NCBI GenBank assembly: GCA_030220185.1
Contig: JASPKZ010009859.1
Location: 30,143-94,142, forward strand
Reading direction: 5' to 3'
Source: Diploptera punctata
Lineage: Eukaryota; Arthropoda; Insecta; Blattodea; Blaberidae
DNA length: 64,000 nt
The translations under genes were made by a program, and so were the position numbers. Shown one piece after another: positions 20,476 to 30,524 of this stretch; positions within the stretch are counted from its first letter, which is position 1; every line of letters begins with the position of its first letter. The notes beneath the pieces are model-generated. The model was not told where the DNA came from and did not search any database. It saw only the letters and a list, made by a program, of their open reading frames with translations.

Positions 20476-20939
20476 TAATTGCGTAAAGCGATCCTATTTC
20501 AGGTCTCAGAGATCTATAAAAAAAGTAGGAGATTATGGTTGACGCCTCTTTATACAATTGGAGACTATTTATCTCCCCAGTTTTCAATACTGCGTGATGG
20601 ACATCTTTAGTCAAGAAAATATATCTGGTACTCATTGAATTCAGAGGCTGAGTAGAACCCGGTGATATGACCCTACCACAATGTTTGGTCAAGTAGTAAA
20701 AATCTTGACCTCACTCTCGAATCCATCTCGCTACCTCCCGGATAGCAGTATATTGCCTTAGGAATTTATGCAACGTGTTTCCTACTATTTTGTTCAGAAT
20801 ATTTTAATTAATTTTTCCTATTTTAGCTGATGTTGATAGCCTTATTTAAAACACTAGTTCATCCCCTATTTGCTTTTATTTTTCTTTGAACTTATTTTTG
20901 CTCGAAAATTGGACTTACATGTTTTTGCGCTGGGCAAAT
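20476..20939. other. No gene recognised
   Basis: AT-rich spacer before module P copy 2. One 75-codon minus ORF (20465-20692) shows no family motif. Confidence 0.4.
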
Positions 20940-21170
20940 GAAAATAAACCTGAAAGAAAATAGTATATTCGAAGCGAGGTTGCGAAGTAGTTTTTATAGA
21001 ATAGAGAAAAGTGTTTAAAAACTTAGCGATAGCCAGGTTTTTAATTTGCCAGATTCTGCAAAACACTTCACAAAAGTGCGCGATGGTTTTTTCAATATAA
21101 TGATAGCAAAATAATAACTTTGTTGGGAATATTTGCGTTCGTTATAAACAACTGAGTAACGTTAATAACT
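20940..21170. repeat. Module P, copy 2, left part
   Basis: Matches 16555-16790 ('gcgaggttgcgaagtagttt', 'ataaacaactgagtaacg'). Interrupted at 21171 by a LINE; the right part is at 22136-22490. Confidence 0.7.
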
Positions 21171-22135
21171 AATAATAATAATGATAATAATTACTTTATT
21201 TTACCTAGCAGAGTTAAGGCCTTAAGGCCTTGTCTGCCACTCAACCAGGTTTTAAAAAGTACAAAAAAAACATAGTATTACGTCTAAATTACAATAGACA
21301 TAAACGATTACATCTTATAAATATATAATAGAATTATTATTGTTTCATTTACTCTAGATTTAACGAATTAAATATAATATGTACAAGATACATAAAAAAA
21401 GAGAACAAATTATTGATGACATAGTATAAATTTAAATAAACAGAGAAAAATTAATTATTAGACAAGATGTAACTGTTTAAACGTGACTTAAAAGTATCAA
21501 AGAGTGCGGCAACCCCTGATATCTTGAGGAAGGATATTCCTGGAGCGTGCAGAGGCTATTGTGAAGGAAGTAGAATAAGAGGAAGTACTATGAAGAAGGA
21601 TTGTTAGCAGAATGTTATCTTGTGACCTAGTGTCAATATTGTGGTAAGAGGATAACTTCTCAAATCAGGACGCCAGGTAACTAGGAGTGTAGGAATTCAG
21701 AAGCTTAAAATGTAGTGAAAGAGAGTGCAATTTACTCTGTCAGTAAGACGGAGCCAAGAGAGGTTATTGAAGTGTTCGGAAATATGGCCATAACGACGGA
21801 TATTGAAAATGAATCGAACGCAAGCATTATGAACACGCTGCAGTCTCTGCGGCAAGTCATAATTTAGATCATTATATATAATGTCACAATAATTGAAGTG
21901 TGGCAACGCAAGATTCTGCACAAGTTTTTGTTTTAATGAAACTGGGAGAAAATTCTTTAAACGTCTAAGATAATGTAAGATGGAGGAAGTCTTTTTACGT
22001 ATGTGTTTCACTTGTGTTTGCCAGATTAAATTAGCGTCTAGATGTAGTCCAAGATATATTACTAAAGAAGAATAAGGGATAATTATATTATTTATAGTAA
22101 TATTTGTTAACAGTGTGGGCATTTTGTTCATTAGT
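21171..22135 (-). mobile_element. 5'-truncated LINE (L-D, CR1/L2-like) inserted in module P
   Basis: The 3' end is at the left with an (AAT)n-type tail ('taataataataatgataata', 21172-21191) and a 3' UTR carrying 'gttaaggccttaaggccttg'. The coding remnant is 21697-22131. P sequence resumes immediately to the right ('gaggcggtgacaccaatc'), so the LINE inserted into a pre-existing P copy. Confidence 0.85.
21697..22131 (-). pseudogene. LINE reverse transcriptase C-terminal part (CR1/L2-like), 144 codons open
   Basis: The minus frame shows Y-L-G-L-H-L-D-A-N-L-I-W (the Y-L-G motif), L-P-H-F-N-Y-C-D-I-I-Y, L-Q-R-V-H-N-A-C-V-R-F-I-F and Y-G-H-I-S-E-H. This order is typical of the region after the RT in CR1/L2/Kiri-type LINEs. 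The catalytic palm is missing because of 5' truncation. Open over the full surviving length, so relatively recent. Confidence 0.87.
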
Positions 22136-23000
22136 TGAAATTAAACGAGGCGGTGACACCAATCTAGTCATAAAATGGCGGCAAGTACGTATTTATTGTT
22201 TTACATTGTTGAAAATAAACTTCAGTTCATTTAAAGTGCAATTATTTGTTTCGTATGATGTATATTAACACTACCTTTTGGATATTTTTTGTATACACAT
22301 TGTACATAGTATGGATAAAAATTAGTGGTTTCACTTCCAACACGTCGGTTTATAACACGTGATATTACAGTATAGTTATTTAGGTTGGCAACCTCGAAAT
22401 GTAGAAAGATGAAATTTGAATCATGGTCGCCATTGCTGTAAGTACGGCAAAATGCACTATCGCGCAAAAAGAAATATTAAATAGATACACGATGACTTGC
22501 CTAGCAGAGTCTTTAGTTATGTCTCCGGTACATCATGAAGATAGCAAAGAACAACACAATATAACAAACGCATAACATACCCAAAGTTAAGTTTAGAGAA
22601 AGGAAATGTTTAATTAATAACAATCATAAAAAATATCTAGGACCATCAGGGATCCCATTACCGTGACGACAGTGGGAGTGTTTCGAGCTAAATCAGAAAT
22701 ACCATGGCAGAGCTACCTTTACTGGACAAACCTTGGGCGAGAAACAAAATAATTAATCAATCTCGGAGAACGTGTCAAACTGCATCAATGCCGGAAGAGA
22801 AATTTTGACTTTCCAAAGAAAGATGGCAGAAGAGAGATCAATGGGCAGGAGGAAAACGTTAGCCGTAGAGAAGATAATCTTCTACGGGATATAACCTTAA
22901 ATAAATCCTAGCGTTCTAAGTTGCAGTTTGGATGTTAGAACCGACTCAAAAAATAATCCGACAAAGGAAGCTAGATTACGTATAGTCGGGTAAAACATAG
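22136..23000. repeat. Module P copy 2 right part, then module Q copy d
   Basis: 22140-22490 matches 16845-17190 ('ggcggcaagtacgtatttat'). From 22490, Q words follow: 'gaccatcagggatccc', 'acaaaccttgggcgagaaac' (shared with copy b), 'agagagatcaatgggcagga' (shared with copy c). Confidence 0.68.
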
Positions 23001-23059
23001 TTTAGAAACCTAAAATATTTATTCAGCGTTATGTTATATCTTTTTAACGAAGCTATTTA

Positions 23060-23320
23060 ACATCTAAGGTCATTATTGCACAATTCAAATCTGGGCGAGA
23101 AAGGATAATATATATTGCTCGGAGTTATATTTCTTCAAATGTGAGCTTCTTTTACGTGCCGTAAATATATTCACAGTACCGCAGTGTTTGGTGACTTTCT
23201 GATGGAACCACACTCATCATTTATACGCCGTTTAAATCCACAGATCTCGGTGAGTTTGAACTCGTGTCCCTGAAACCAGATGGACACATGTTAACCATTA
23301 GTCCATCAATATTGTCTACG
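23060..23320 (-). mobile_element. SINE S1, copy 4
   Basis: Minus-strand head near 23318: 'gatggactaatggttaacat' (A box) and 'acgagttcaaactcaccg' (B box). Body words 'ggaaccacactcatcattta' and 'tcttttacgtgccgtaaat' are shared with copies 1 and 5. Confidence 0.75.
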
Positions 23321-23326
23321 ACGTTC

Positions 23327-23351
23327 AAGAAGAAGAAGAAGAAGAAGAAGA
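23327..23351. repeat. (GAA)n microsatellite
   Basis: About eight AGA units directly after the S1 head, possibly a residual LINE-style tail. Confidence 0.9.
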
Positions 23352-23404
23352 GAAAAGGAACAAAGGAAAAAGTAATATATTTGATATATGTGTTCTATTT
23401 CCAT

Positions 23405-23820
23405 GTATATTACAAACTAACTAACTAACTGGCATTATCGAACCAGTAGTTTCATAGCCTCAGGGACATAACATCTCTATACATCCATATCCTGAGCTAA
23501 TGCTTTCTTATCATTCACTATATAATCTACTTCCCTTAAGTCATTTTAATGTTATTCTCCCACCTCATTTTTAGTCTACCAACTTGGCGTATTCAATCTG
23601 GTTTTATTATAAAGAAGCATAAATGCATGTCTTTCATTCCCCATTCTTGACAAATGTCCTGCCCATCGCAGTCTACGAGACTTAACTCTTCTTATTATAT
23701 CTGGCTTCCTATAAAGACCATGTAGTTCACTGTTATGTAAGTCTTCTCCATTCACCTTTCTGTTTATCTCTCTTTGATGCAAACGTTTTCCTAAGAACTT
23801 CCACCCAAGGTCAAATTAAA
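23405..23820 (-). mobile_element. LINE fragment (L-A)
   Basis: The 3' end at the left is 'actaactaactaactggcat', the complement of the (GTTA)n tail and stop region. The minus frame (from 23782) reads E-L-H-G-L-Y-R-K-P-D-I-I-R and R-R-L-R-W-A-G-H-L-S-R-M-G-N-E-R-H. The last third has a frameshift around 23600. No catalytic region. Confidence 0.85.
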
Positions 23821-24245
23821 CATATTTTATCTTAGTGTCACATTTTTATGTGGTGTGAATTTTTTTAACAAGGGATTCCATGAGAAAAGTAAATATAATT
23901 TGTTTTATTCGATACGGAACCTTCCGCTACGTATAGTTAATATATATTTCTATTCCATTAGCGTAGTTTAACGTCACACTTTGTAAGTACTTTTACGTAC
24001 CACAGGCCTTACAGTTGCACCACTTGTCCGGAAAGGGATTTTAGCTGTGGATATTACACATACTTTTTAACCACACAAGGACATGGTTGATCTCAGCCCA
24101 ATGTCAGGGCCTCCTCCAAGACAACACAACATTAAGACGAAACACACATTCACACACCCATTCATACTAAACATGAGGAATATGATAATGATGGCCAGAT
24201 GATGATCGCGAAAAAAATTGCCCTTAATAATCTGCAAAGGAGATA
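23820..24245 (-). repeat. Weak module U and S2 SINE tail
   Basis: 23820-23940 holds a diverged U-like stretch ('gtcacatttttatgtg', 'aaatataatttg'). 24075-24205 carries the S2 body end ('catactaaacatgaggaata', complement of 57638-57657) without a head. No gene. Confidence 0.5.
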
Positions 24246-24249
24246 ACAT

Positions 24250-25128
24250 TCATAACAAATTTGCATAAAGTGTGCCCTGTTGAATAACAAATAATTATGC
24301 AATAACTTACGAGTATGTTACGAAGCAACGCCACTAAATGTGAAATTGAAAAATATTTTAAATTAATAAAATATTAATATTTCACACACTGAAATCAAAA
24401 CTGTTTATCTATAAGTTTATACTGCTAAGAATTTTAGACAGATCAATGGCAAACGCTTTTTTTTTATCAGGTAAATATAAATACATTTTCACATAACATA
24501 ATTATCATCGTTTAAATGGCTCATTCAATAACGTAACAAATTTAACTCTAAACTTACAAATATTCTAATTTACCTTATTTCAGATAAGATTTTGTTATTA
24601 TGCTTTAAAATTAAGTCATTTCTTTCTGTCAACTAAATTAAACTCATGGAGCGATAAGTATGCAAGGCACTTGGTGTAACAGAGAGGTAGACGTTACAGC
24701 TATGTGTGATAAGTGGTCAACCGTCGGATTCCCAAATGTTATAGACGATACATACTACAACTGAAATTCCTCACAATTCTACGTTGACACTGTTCCACAC
24801 TAGCCGACATTCAGTGAGTAAATTTGCTCCACATAGAGACTCGAACCAGGGCATGTTCGGTAGCTCTGTGACAAAGCGTAATGTCTTAGACGTTGTATTT
24901 ATCATTTTCAACATTATCACTATATGAACATTTCCGCACGAACAAATCACTTCTATGGATTGCTTATTTTATTATATTGTTTGAAATATCCATTTTATCA
25001 ATATTTTTCACGATTCTCTACTTTATTTAATCTATTGCAGGGGGTTTTATTTGTTCTCGGACTTCAAAATTATACATTTTTAAGTTGTTTGTTACCCTTG
25101 ATAATTTTCACCGATTAGATTAATTTAA
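24250..25128. repeat. Module T, copy d (S4 at about 24690-24890)
   Basis: 'acgaagcaacgccactaaat', 'cgtttaaatggctc', S4 words 'taagtggtcaaccgtcggat', then 'gtttgaaatatccattttat' identical to copy b (6637-6656). Interrupted at 25129 by a LINE; it resumes at 25752. Confidence 0.75.
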
Positions 25129-25751
25129 TATGAACATTTCCACTTCAAAATCCAAAAAAATGTGTGGGAAAAACATACAACGGGTGTAAATTGAGATTGA
25201 TGAAAAAATTATAGAACAAATGTCAGATTTCTCTTACTTAGGAAGTGTATTTGCAGAGTATAAGAGTAACATTGATTCAAAATTACAAAAATATAATAAA
25301 ATGAATGGGGTAATACGAAGACATTTTGATAAATAGATGAGGAGAGAGACAAAACTAAGATTACATAACATCACACCAAAAGCTGCTCTAAAATACGGAA
25401 GTGAAATTTGGATTTTAAATAAAAGAAACTCTCATAAACTTCAAGTAAGCCAAATGCGCTTCTTACGATCATTGTTAGGAGTTAATAGACTGGATCACCA
25501 AAGGAACACTCATCAGAGGAAAACTTGGAGTAACAAGTTTAAATGAAGATATACAAAGATACCAACAAGAATGGAAAAATCATCTGAGGAGAATGGCAAG
25601 AAATAGAGTTCCAAAATTGGCATTCGAATATACCCCAACTGGACATAGGGACCAAGGAAAGATCAAGACCATCTTCGCTAGGTTTACCGTACAGGCCACA
25701 CGGCCTAAAACGAATTTGTTCATGATGATGATGATGATGAGATTAATTTAA
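25117..25751 (+). mobile_element. 5'-truncated LINE (L-B) with 12-bp target site duplication and (ATG)n tail
   Basis: 'agattaatttaa' occurs at 25117-25128 and 25740-25751, so the LINE spans 25129-25739. Its 3' end is 'cacggcctaaaacgaattt' followed by (ATG)n at 25722-25740. It is the same family as the minus copy at 2738-3432, whose tail is (GAT)n. Confidence 0.9.
25190..25700 (+). pseudogene. LINE C-terminal coding remnant (L-B)
   Basis: Plus frames: D-F-S-Y-L-G-S-V-F (Y-L-G region), a stop near 25336, then R-L-H-N-I-T-P-K-A-A-L-K-Y-G-S-E-I-W and Q-M-R-F-L-R-S-L-L-G-V-N-R-L-D-H-Q-R-N, a frameshift near 25510, then Y-Q-Q-E-W-K-N-H-L-R-R-M. At least two breaks. No RT palm or endonuclease. Confidence 0.85.
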
Positions 25752-26159
25752 AGTTAAAGTTAATAAAACAATGAAATTTATATGAAACAAACAATATATT
25801 TTCATGAAAAAAATGAGTATTATATATAAAGGCGAACACGTCTTTCTCGAGGTTTATTAGGTAAAATACGCATAATCCCAATTTATATCACGGTTAGTTA
25901 CTATAAGTGGTGTAATATATCCAACTGCAGCCCTTAGAAAGCCCTCAAGGATATTGAGTAGTTAAGACTCACAACTTTCTGCACATTTGGTGCAAGATAT
26001 CAGCCTGATTGTCAGCCCTTCACAACAGCTTTACACTTAGAACGTATGTATGATACTCAATTGGTTGAAACGCACATTCAAACTTAGAGCAATGGACATC
26101 GGGCTAATTTTTTCAGAATATTTTAATACATTTTCACATTGTGGCCGATGGGGGTACTT
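25752..26159. repeat. End of module T and module V, copy d; then unassigned
   Basis: 'aaagttaataaaacaatg' and 'tatcacggttagttac' (25888-25903) match 6940-6960 in copy b. 25910-26159 shows no recognisable feature. Confidence 0.55.
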
Positions 26160-26690
26160 TTATTTAAATCAAATATTTATCCTCTTCTTTTCTGGCTCTT
26201 GCAATAACCAATTTTTATAAGTACCCCACAAATAAATTAATGTCTTGGGTGGATTTCAAGAACTGTGAAACACATTAAATTAGTATTATCGTGACTGGCC
26301 TCGCTGGTTCCTAGTTGTCAGGATTCCAGTTCCATGATTAAAGACAGCTCAGGATAATACAAGATAAGAAACACACAGGTGTATCTAGATGTAAGTTAGA
26401 GAGAGGACATTATCAATTAATAACAAGTCATTTAGATATAATTAGAAGATATTACGTAAATATGAAGAAACTATATACGAACCATGAAATAGTAAAGGAA
26501 CGATAAATGAACTACTACAGTTTTACGTTCACTTGAACCTAAGCTAATTTTGAAATCCACTTTTGGCTACTCGCTGTCTCCCTTTTATTATTCGCTTCTC
26601 CCATTAACCAACTTTATATTTCATTTGTATCTCAATTCAACTTATCCATAAAATTCTATACAATTTACACTAGATCCCAACTATTTTAAA
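26160..26690. repeat. Module Q, copy e, left part
   Basis: Closest relative is copy a (281-810): 'gtaagttagagagaggacat' is identical in both, as is 'gcctcgctggttcctagttg'. Copy a continues with 'aagtacttactgatcctcca', which here appears only at 28924-28943, so about 2.2 kb was inserted. Confidence 0.8.
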
Positions 26691-26823
26691 TACCAGTCTC
26701 ACCCTTTCTCACAGAAGAAATTGAACAAAACAACAAAATAAATTTTTCGGATCTTAACATAGTTAAAAACACAAAAACAAAAAAAATTGAAACAGATATA
26801 TATATATAAAACCAACAACTAAT

Positions 26824-27039
26824 ATGCTTGCAATTAACAATAAATCAAGACATCCGTACCAACAAAATATCAGCGTATTCAAGAGCGTAATTAATAGAAT
26901 GCTAAAACTGCCATTAAACAAAATTAATTACAATAAGGAGTTGCGGAACATCAAAAAAATTGTTAAAATCAATGGATACAACAGCAAAATTATAGAGAAA
27001 CTTGTAAGACAACAAAAGCGGAGAACCGATATAAATTAG
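26824..27039 (+). pseudogene. Penelope-like RT/linker fragment
   Basis: 71 codons rich in Asn, Lys and Ile: N-R-M-L-K-L-P-L-N near residue 25 and I-N-G-Y-N-S-K-I-I-E-K-L near residue 50. In Penelope-like polyproteins a segment like this follows the reverse transcriptase. It ends at a stop, and the same protein continues in another frame from about 27077 (W-I-T-L-T-Y-T-G), so at least one frameshift or stop separates it from the endonuclease. Confidence 0.7.
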
Positions 27040-27076
27040 ATAACAAAACTAGAAAGACAAACGGATATTAATAATA

Positions 27077-27564
27077 CATGGATTACACTAACTTACACAG
27101 GCCACGAAAACATAAAATTGGCAAAAACGTTAAGAAAAATAAATAAAAACTTAAACATAGCCTACAAAACTAATAATAAACTAAATAATGTAATAAGTAA
27201 CAAAATAGAAAAGCATAATAAATTTAATGGCAAGGGTGTATATAAATTAACATGCAAAGACTGTGACAAGTTCTATATAGGTAGAACGAAAAGAAGTTTC
27301 AACATAAGATTTAAAGAACATCGTAATGATTTCGTATACGCATATGGAAAGTCTAATTACGCTAAGCAGATAATAAACGCCGGTCATAGAATGAACTCAA
27401 TAGAAAACACCCTTACAATAGTACACAAAGGGGGAAATCCAACTAAAATCAACATATTGGAAGACCTGGAAATTATCAAGGAAATAGACAACAAGCTTTT
27501 AATAAATGAAAGCACTCCCAGACTAAACAACCCACTATACGATATCTTCAGGAAGAAGCTTTAG
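27077..27564 (+). pseudogene. Penelope-like GIY-YIG endonuclease domain
   Basis: From 27118 a 148-codon frame is open, and it continues upstream to about 27077. N-I-A-Y-K-T-N-N (residues about 13-20) is the Penelope-type linker. The GIY-YIG core is G-V-Y-K-L-T-C-K-D-C-D-K-F-Y-I-G at about residues 39-54, so Y and I-G are kept, and the next helix R-S-F-N-I-R-F-K-E-H supplies the catalytic Arg and the His. A downstream Glu (L-E-D-L-E-I) fits the metal-binding Glu. The Cys pair inside the core is usual for this family. The domain looks intact; the loss of upstream RT makes the element dead. Confidence 0.9.
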
Positions 27565-27615
27565 GCACGACAAAGCCACATTAGGACCAGCAGCATCAAA
27601 CATCAACCTGGATGC

Positions 27616-27662
27616 TGTAGAGAAGAATGTGTTGCTGAAGATGGGACAGATGTCCTGAAAGG
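27616..27662 (+). ncRNA. Candidate hammerhead-ribozyme-like core at the Penelope 3' end
   Basis: 'ctgaaga' (27635-27641) fits the CUGANGA core. It is followed by a 5-bp stem (gggac / gtcct, one G-U pair) with an 'agat' loop, then 'gaaa' and a short self-complementary 'aggcct' that could be a minimal stem III. Stem I pairing is only weakly visible ('atgtg' with 'cacat' at distance). Penelope-like elements are known to carry hammerheads. Pattern only. Confidence 0.4.
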
Positions 27663-27700
27663 CCTATAAGCATAAAGATCACATATTTTAAAAGTTGAGG

Positions 27701-28795
27701 ACGACGGATTTTATTTAATAAGGTATTTTAACTTATGACTCTCATCCTGTTTTCACCGAGATTAGAATCTTGGCCTTCTGATCTATAGAACTACTCCATA
27801 CAGATCTTTGCTAATTAGCCACGATGGAAAAAATAATATTTTCATTAGCATTAAATGTTACGGTTCTTTCTTCGGAAAATTAAAAATAAATTTCAATTTT
27901 TTTTCATGAAATATAAATTATTCCTGGTAATGAAAAATCACTAAATATTAAATAGCAAAGAAAGTCCAGAAATATATATAAATTCATGACGTGACTATTA
28001 CGTCATACCCGTTGTTTTCATCTACATTCATATGTTGTATTTATAAAGGAGAAAGAGCAGTTTTTAAAGTGTATTTTCTAATTGAAGTAAATATAAAAAT
28101 CTGACTGATGTGTGACGTAATAACCAATGTTAAACAGAAATGATTAATGTGATGTTAGTATGAGTTATTACAGATTTGTTTTTTAATTTTATCACCAATG
28201 TTTGTTAATGCGAAGGAATCCCCATATTATTTGCATGATTTGTAGAATATTAAAAACTTAACAGATATCTGAATCTTACTAATAAACTAACGCTATACAT
28301 ATATATGCTATATAACTTCAATATTACTGTCTGTACATAGGAAGTGAGAGTATGTGTATTAAACTAATATCTGATAAAGGCCTATTGTGAGGTACATGGT
28401 TCAAAATTAGGATAGTTTTTGAATTTTGAAAACCTATATGAAAGGGTTCTTCGCCCGCCTTAACTTCCAAATGCCGCGGCAAACCGCAAGAATCCGTGTA
28501 AATATTGATTTAAACTGAAATATACTTAACCTCATCGAGCCATATTTATAATGACTAAAACAACAAAAAGAGTGGCATCGTTCGATACAATGAACGTTAA
28601 ACATCGTTCACTAGGTAGTTGAAATGAACGGATTCTTATGTCGTCCGTGCAACGTTTCTGCACAATTACCAAATATTTGGCTCCCTTGAGATAGTGGTGG
28701 GAAATTTCTGCTTTTTAAGTCCAGAAGTAACATAGCTATTAACAGCCCCTCCCCTTGCTGAACAAACAAACTGTGAACGAGAACCATATAATGAA
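27701..28795. other. No gene recognised
   Basis: AT-rich tract downstream of the Penelope-like element, still within the interruption of module Q copy e. Short ORFs (for example 28611-28802 minus) show no motif. Confidence 0.45.
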
Positions 28796-29075
28796 GCAAC
28801 AATTATTCATGGCGTAGGTTATGTTTGTCTTTCCAATATCAGAAATGGTGGAAAAGAGATCAACTGGTAGGAGAAACATGTTAGCCATAGAGAAGGTGTC
28901 ATTTCTACAGAACAAAATCTTAAACAAGTACTTACTGATCCTCCAAGTTGAGGGTTGGTTGTTAGGCCAGTCTCCGTAAACATTTCCTACTAAAGGAAGA
29001 CAAATATTATGTATAATCGGCAAAACATAGTTGAGATGGCCACATCATTAAATCAGTGTAATGATATTATTTCTA
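28796..29075. repeat. Module Q, copy e, right part
   Basis: 'aagtacttactgatcctcca' and 'gttaggccagtctccgtaaa' match copy a (811-864). The 94-codon minus ORF overlapping it (28739-29023) is a by-product: it is not kept in copy a. Confidence 0.75.
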
Positions 29076-29345
29076 TTTTACGATAAACTTACTTCCTACA
29101 GGCCAATATTATTAGCATCTCAATTCAAATCCGAGCGATAAAGGACCAAAAAGGCTCAAGAGTCTCGTTTTTCAAATTTGAGGCTCTTTTACTTGCCTTA
29201 AATCTAGATAGAATTATTTAGTTTGCTTCCGAAAGAACCTAGTCTAAGGATTTTTATGCTCTGAAAATTCACACTGGCTGGTCGTGTTTGAACCCACGCA
29301 TTTTTAAATCCAAGCGTTAACCACACTAGTATCGGTTACAGCACA
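29076..29345 (-). mobile_element. SINE S1, copy 5
   Basis: Nearly parallel to copy 1 (985-1255), sharing 'aattcacactggctggtcgt'-type and 'cgtgtttgaaccc' words. The A-box side is partly deleted ('aagcgttaaccacactag'). Confidence 0.7.
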
Positions 29346-29351
29346 TATGAT

Positions 29352-29354
<3 letters not shown>

Positions 29355-29404
<50 letters not shown>
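29355..29404. repeat. (GA)n microsatellite
   Basis: About 25 GA units. At the same position copy a has only a short 'gggggaaagagaagcag' stretch, so the array grew in this copy alone. Confidence 0.95.
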
Positions 29405-29408
<4 letters not shown>

Positions 29409-29409
29409 A

Positions 29410-29530
29410 AAAATATGTCCTCTAATTGTATGCGTATTACATGCCTTTTGTCAAATGCTGCAAAAATGCCACTTTTTTAAAGTTAAATTTGCCATTATGA
29501 ATATTTAAACGGATAAAACTATGTATGATC
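29410..29530. repeat. Module U, copy e
   Basis: 'aatgccacttttttaaagtt' is identical to copy a (1340-1359). The palindromic element is inserted straight after it. Confidence 0.72.
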
Positions 29531-30099
29531 TATAGTACAGTCATTTGGTTGTAAAAATAGAGGTTACCTGGAAAGTTTTCCGGGAGTTTTGAAAATGGGC
29601 AATTTTATAGATTTCGATGTGCTCTTTCCGAATTTCAGCTTTGCCACCTCGTATCTTTGCCGCTCGCGCCGTCATCTTGGAAAAATGGCGCCTAAAATCA
29701 GTTTTTTGATAATATCTCCTTTCCGACTCATTTTATGATAAAAACATTTATATACAAAATTAGACTAGAGAACATTTCCTACAATTCATCTAATAACTTT
29801 TTTCGTAAAAGCAATAGTTTCGGCGTACAAGGGCCGCAAAGTGTAGTTCAACACGCGTTTAGGCCAAAAAATCTCATTTCCACACTATCTTGAGGTAGAG
29901 TAAGCGGAGCGTTTTTTATCGTGGTATCCCCAGTAGCTCTAATGCACATGCAATTCACTATTTCAAAATTTATCACATTTTCCTTCGCTTCGCTTTTCTT
30001 GATGGACCAGGTGTTTTGAGTTTATTGCATTTAGTACCGATCGAAACGTCACAGACCGAACTTTCTTCCACATCATCCGCGATGGGATTACGTATCAGT

Positions 30100-30345
30100 T
30101 TCATCGCAATCCTCTTCCTTCTCGATATCATCATAAGTTTGCATGAAAATAGTCTCCGTTCCACCCTCTTCATCGCTATCTTGTGATGGAACTTGCGAGT
30201 TATTACAGGTACCACTGCAATTCGTGCATATAACGGAGCACTTTAACCCAGCCTTTCTGCATCTACAGGCTTTCTGACATCTCTTTTTGCATTCGCTGGA
30301 AGCTCGAATGTGGTGAAAGGAATTAGCCCGTTCTTGTTTCTATTC
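30100..30345 (-). pseudogene. Cys-rich C-terminal module, left arm
   Basis: The minus strand from about 30345 encodes a basic stretch (F-H-H-I-R-A) followed by C-x3-C-x-C-x6-C-x3-C-x2-C-x-x-x-C, then an acidic tail rich in Asp and Glu. It is the mirror of 31734-31994. In the protein families I recall with the HAFSGCD motif, a Cys-rich tail of this kind is the C-terminus. Frame broken relative to the upstream part. Confidence 0.7.
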
Positions 30346-30524
30346 CATTCTTATTGCTCTGCATTTTGTTTATTTCCATACCACTGCTCAACCTGGTGAT
30401 AGGTTGTCGTACTGCTACTACTGTTTGTGGTAGCGACGCAATATTAAATTTACTTTTACGGTATATGCTAATGTTGTGAAGCATGCATATCTGAAGCTGT
30501 TTAAAGACATACTTTTCTTATATT

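Larger units (their letters stand above)
26740..27700 (+). mobile_element. Penelope-like element, 5'-truncated
   Basis: Carries the C-terminal RT/linker region and the GIY-YIG endonuclease characteristic of Penelope-like elements, plus about 130 bp of 3' sequence with a hammerhead-like core. The left edge is unclear; it lies between 26690 and 26820. It sits inside module Q copy e. No full reverse transcriptase, so not autonomous. Confidence 0.82.

Noticed and set aside
28739..29023. 94-codon minus ORF as a gene
   Set aside because: Overlaps module Q and is not preserved in copy a (790-870).
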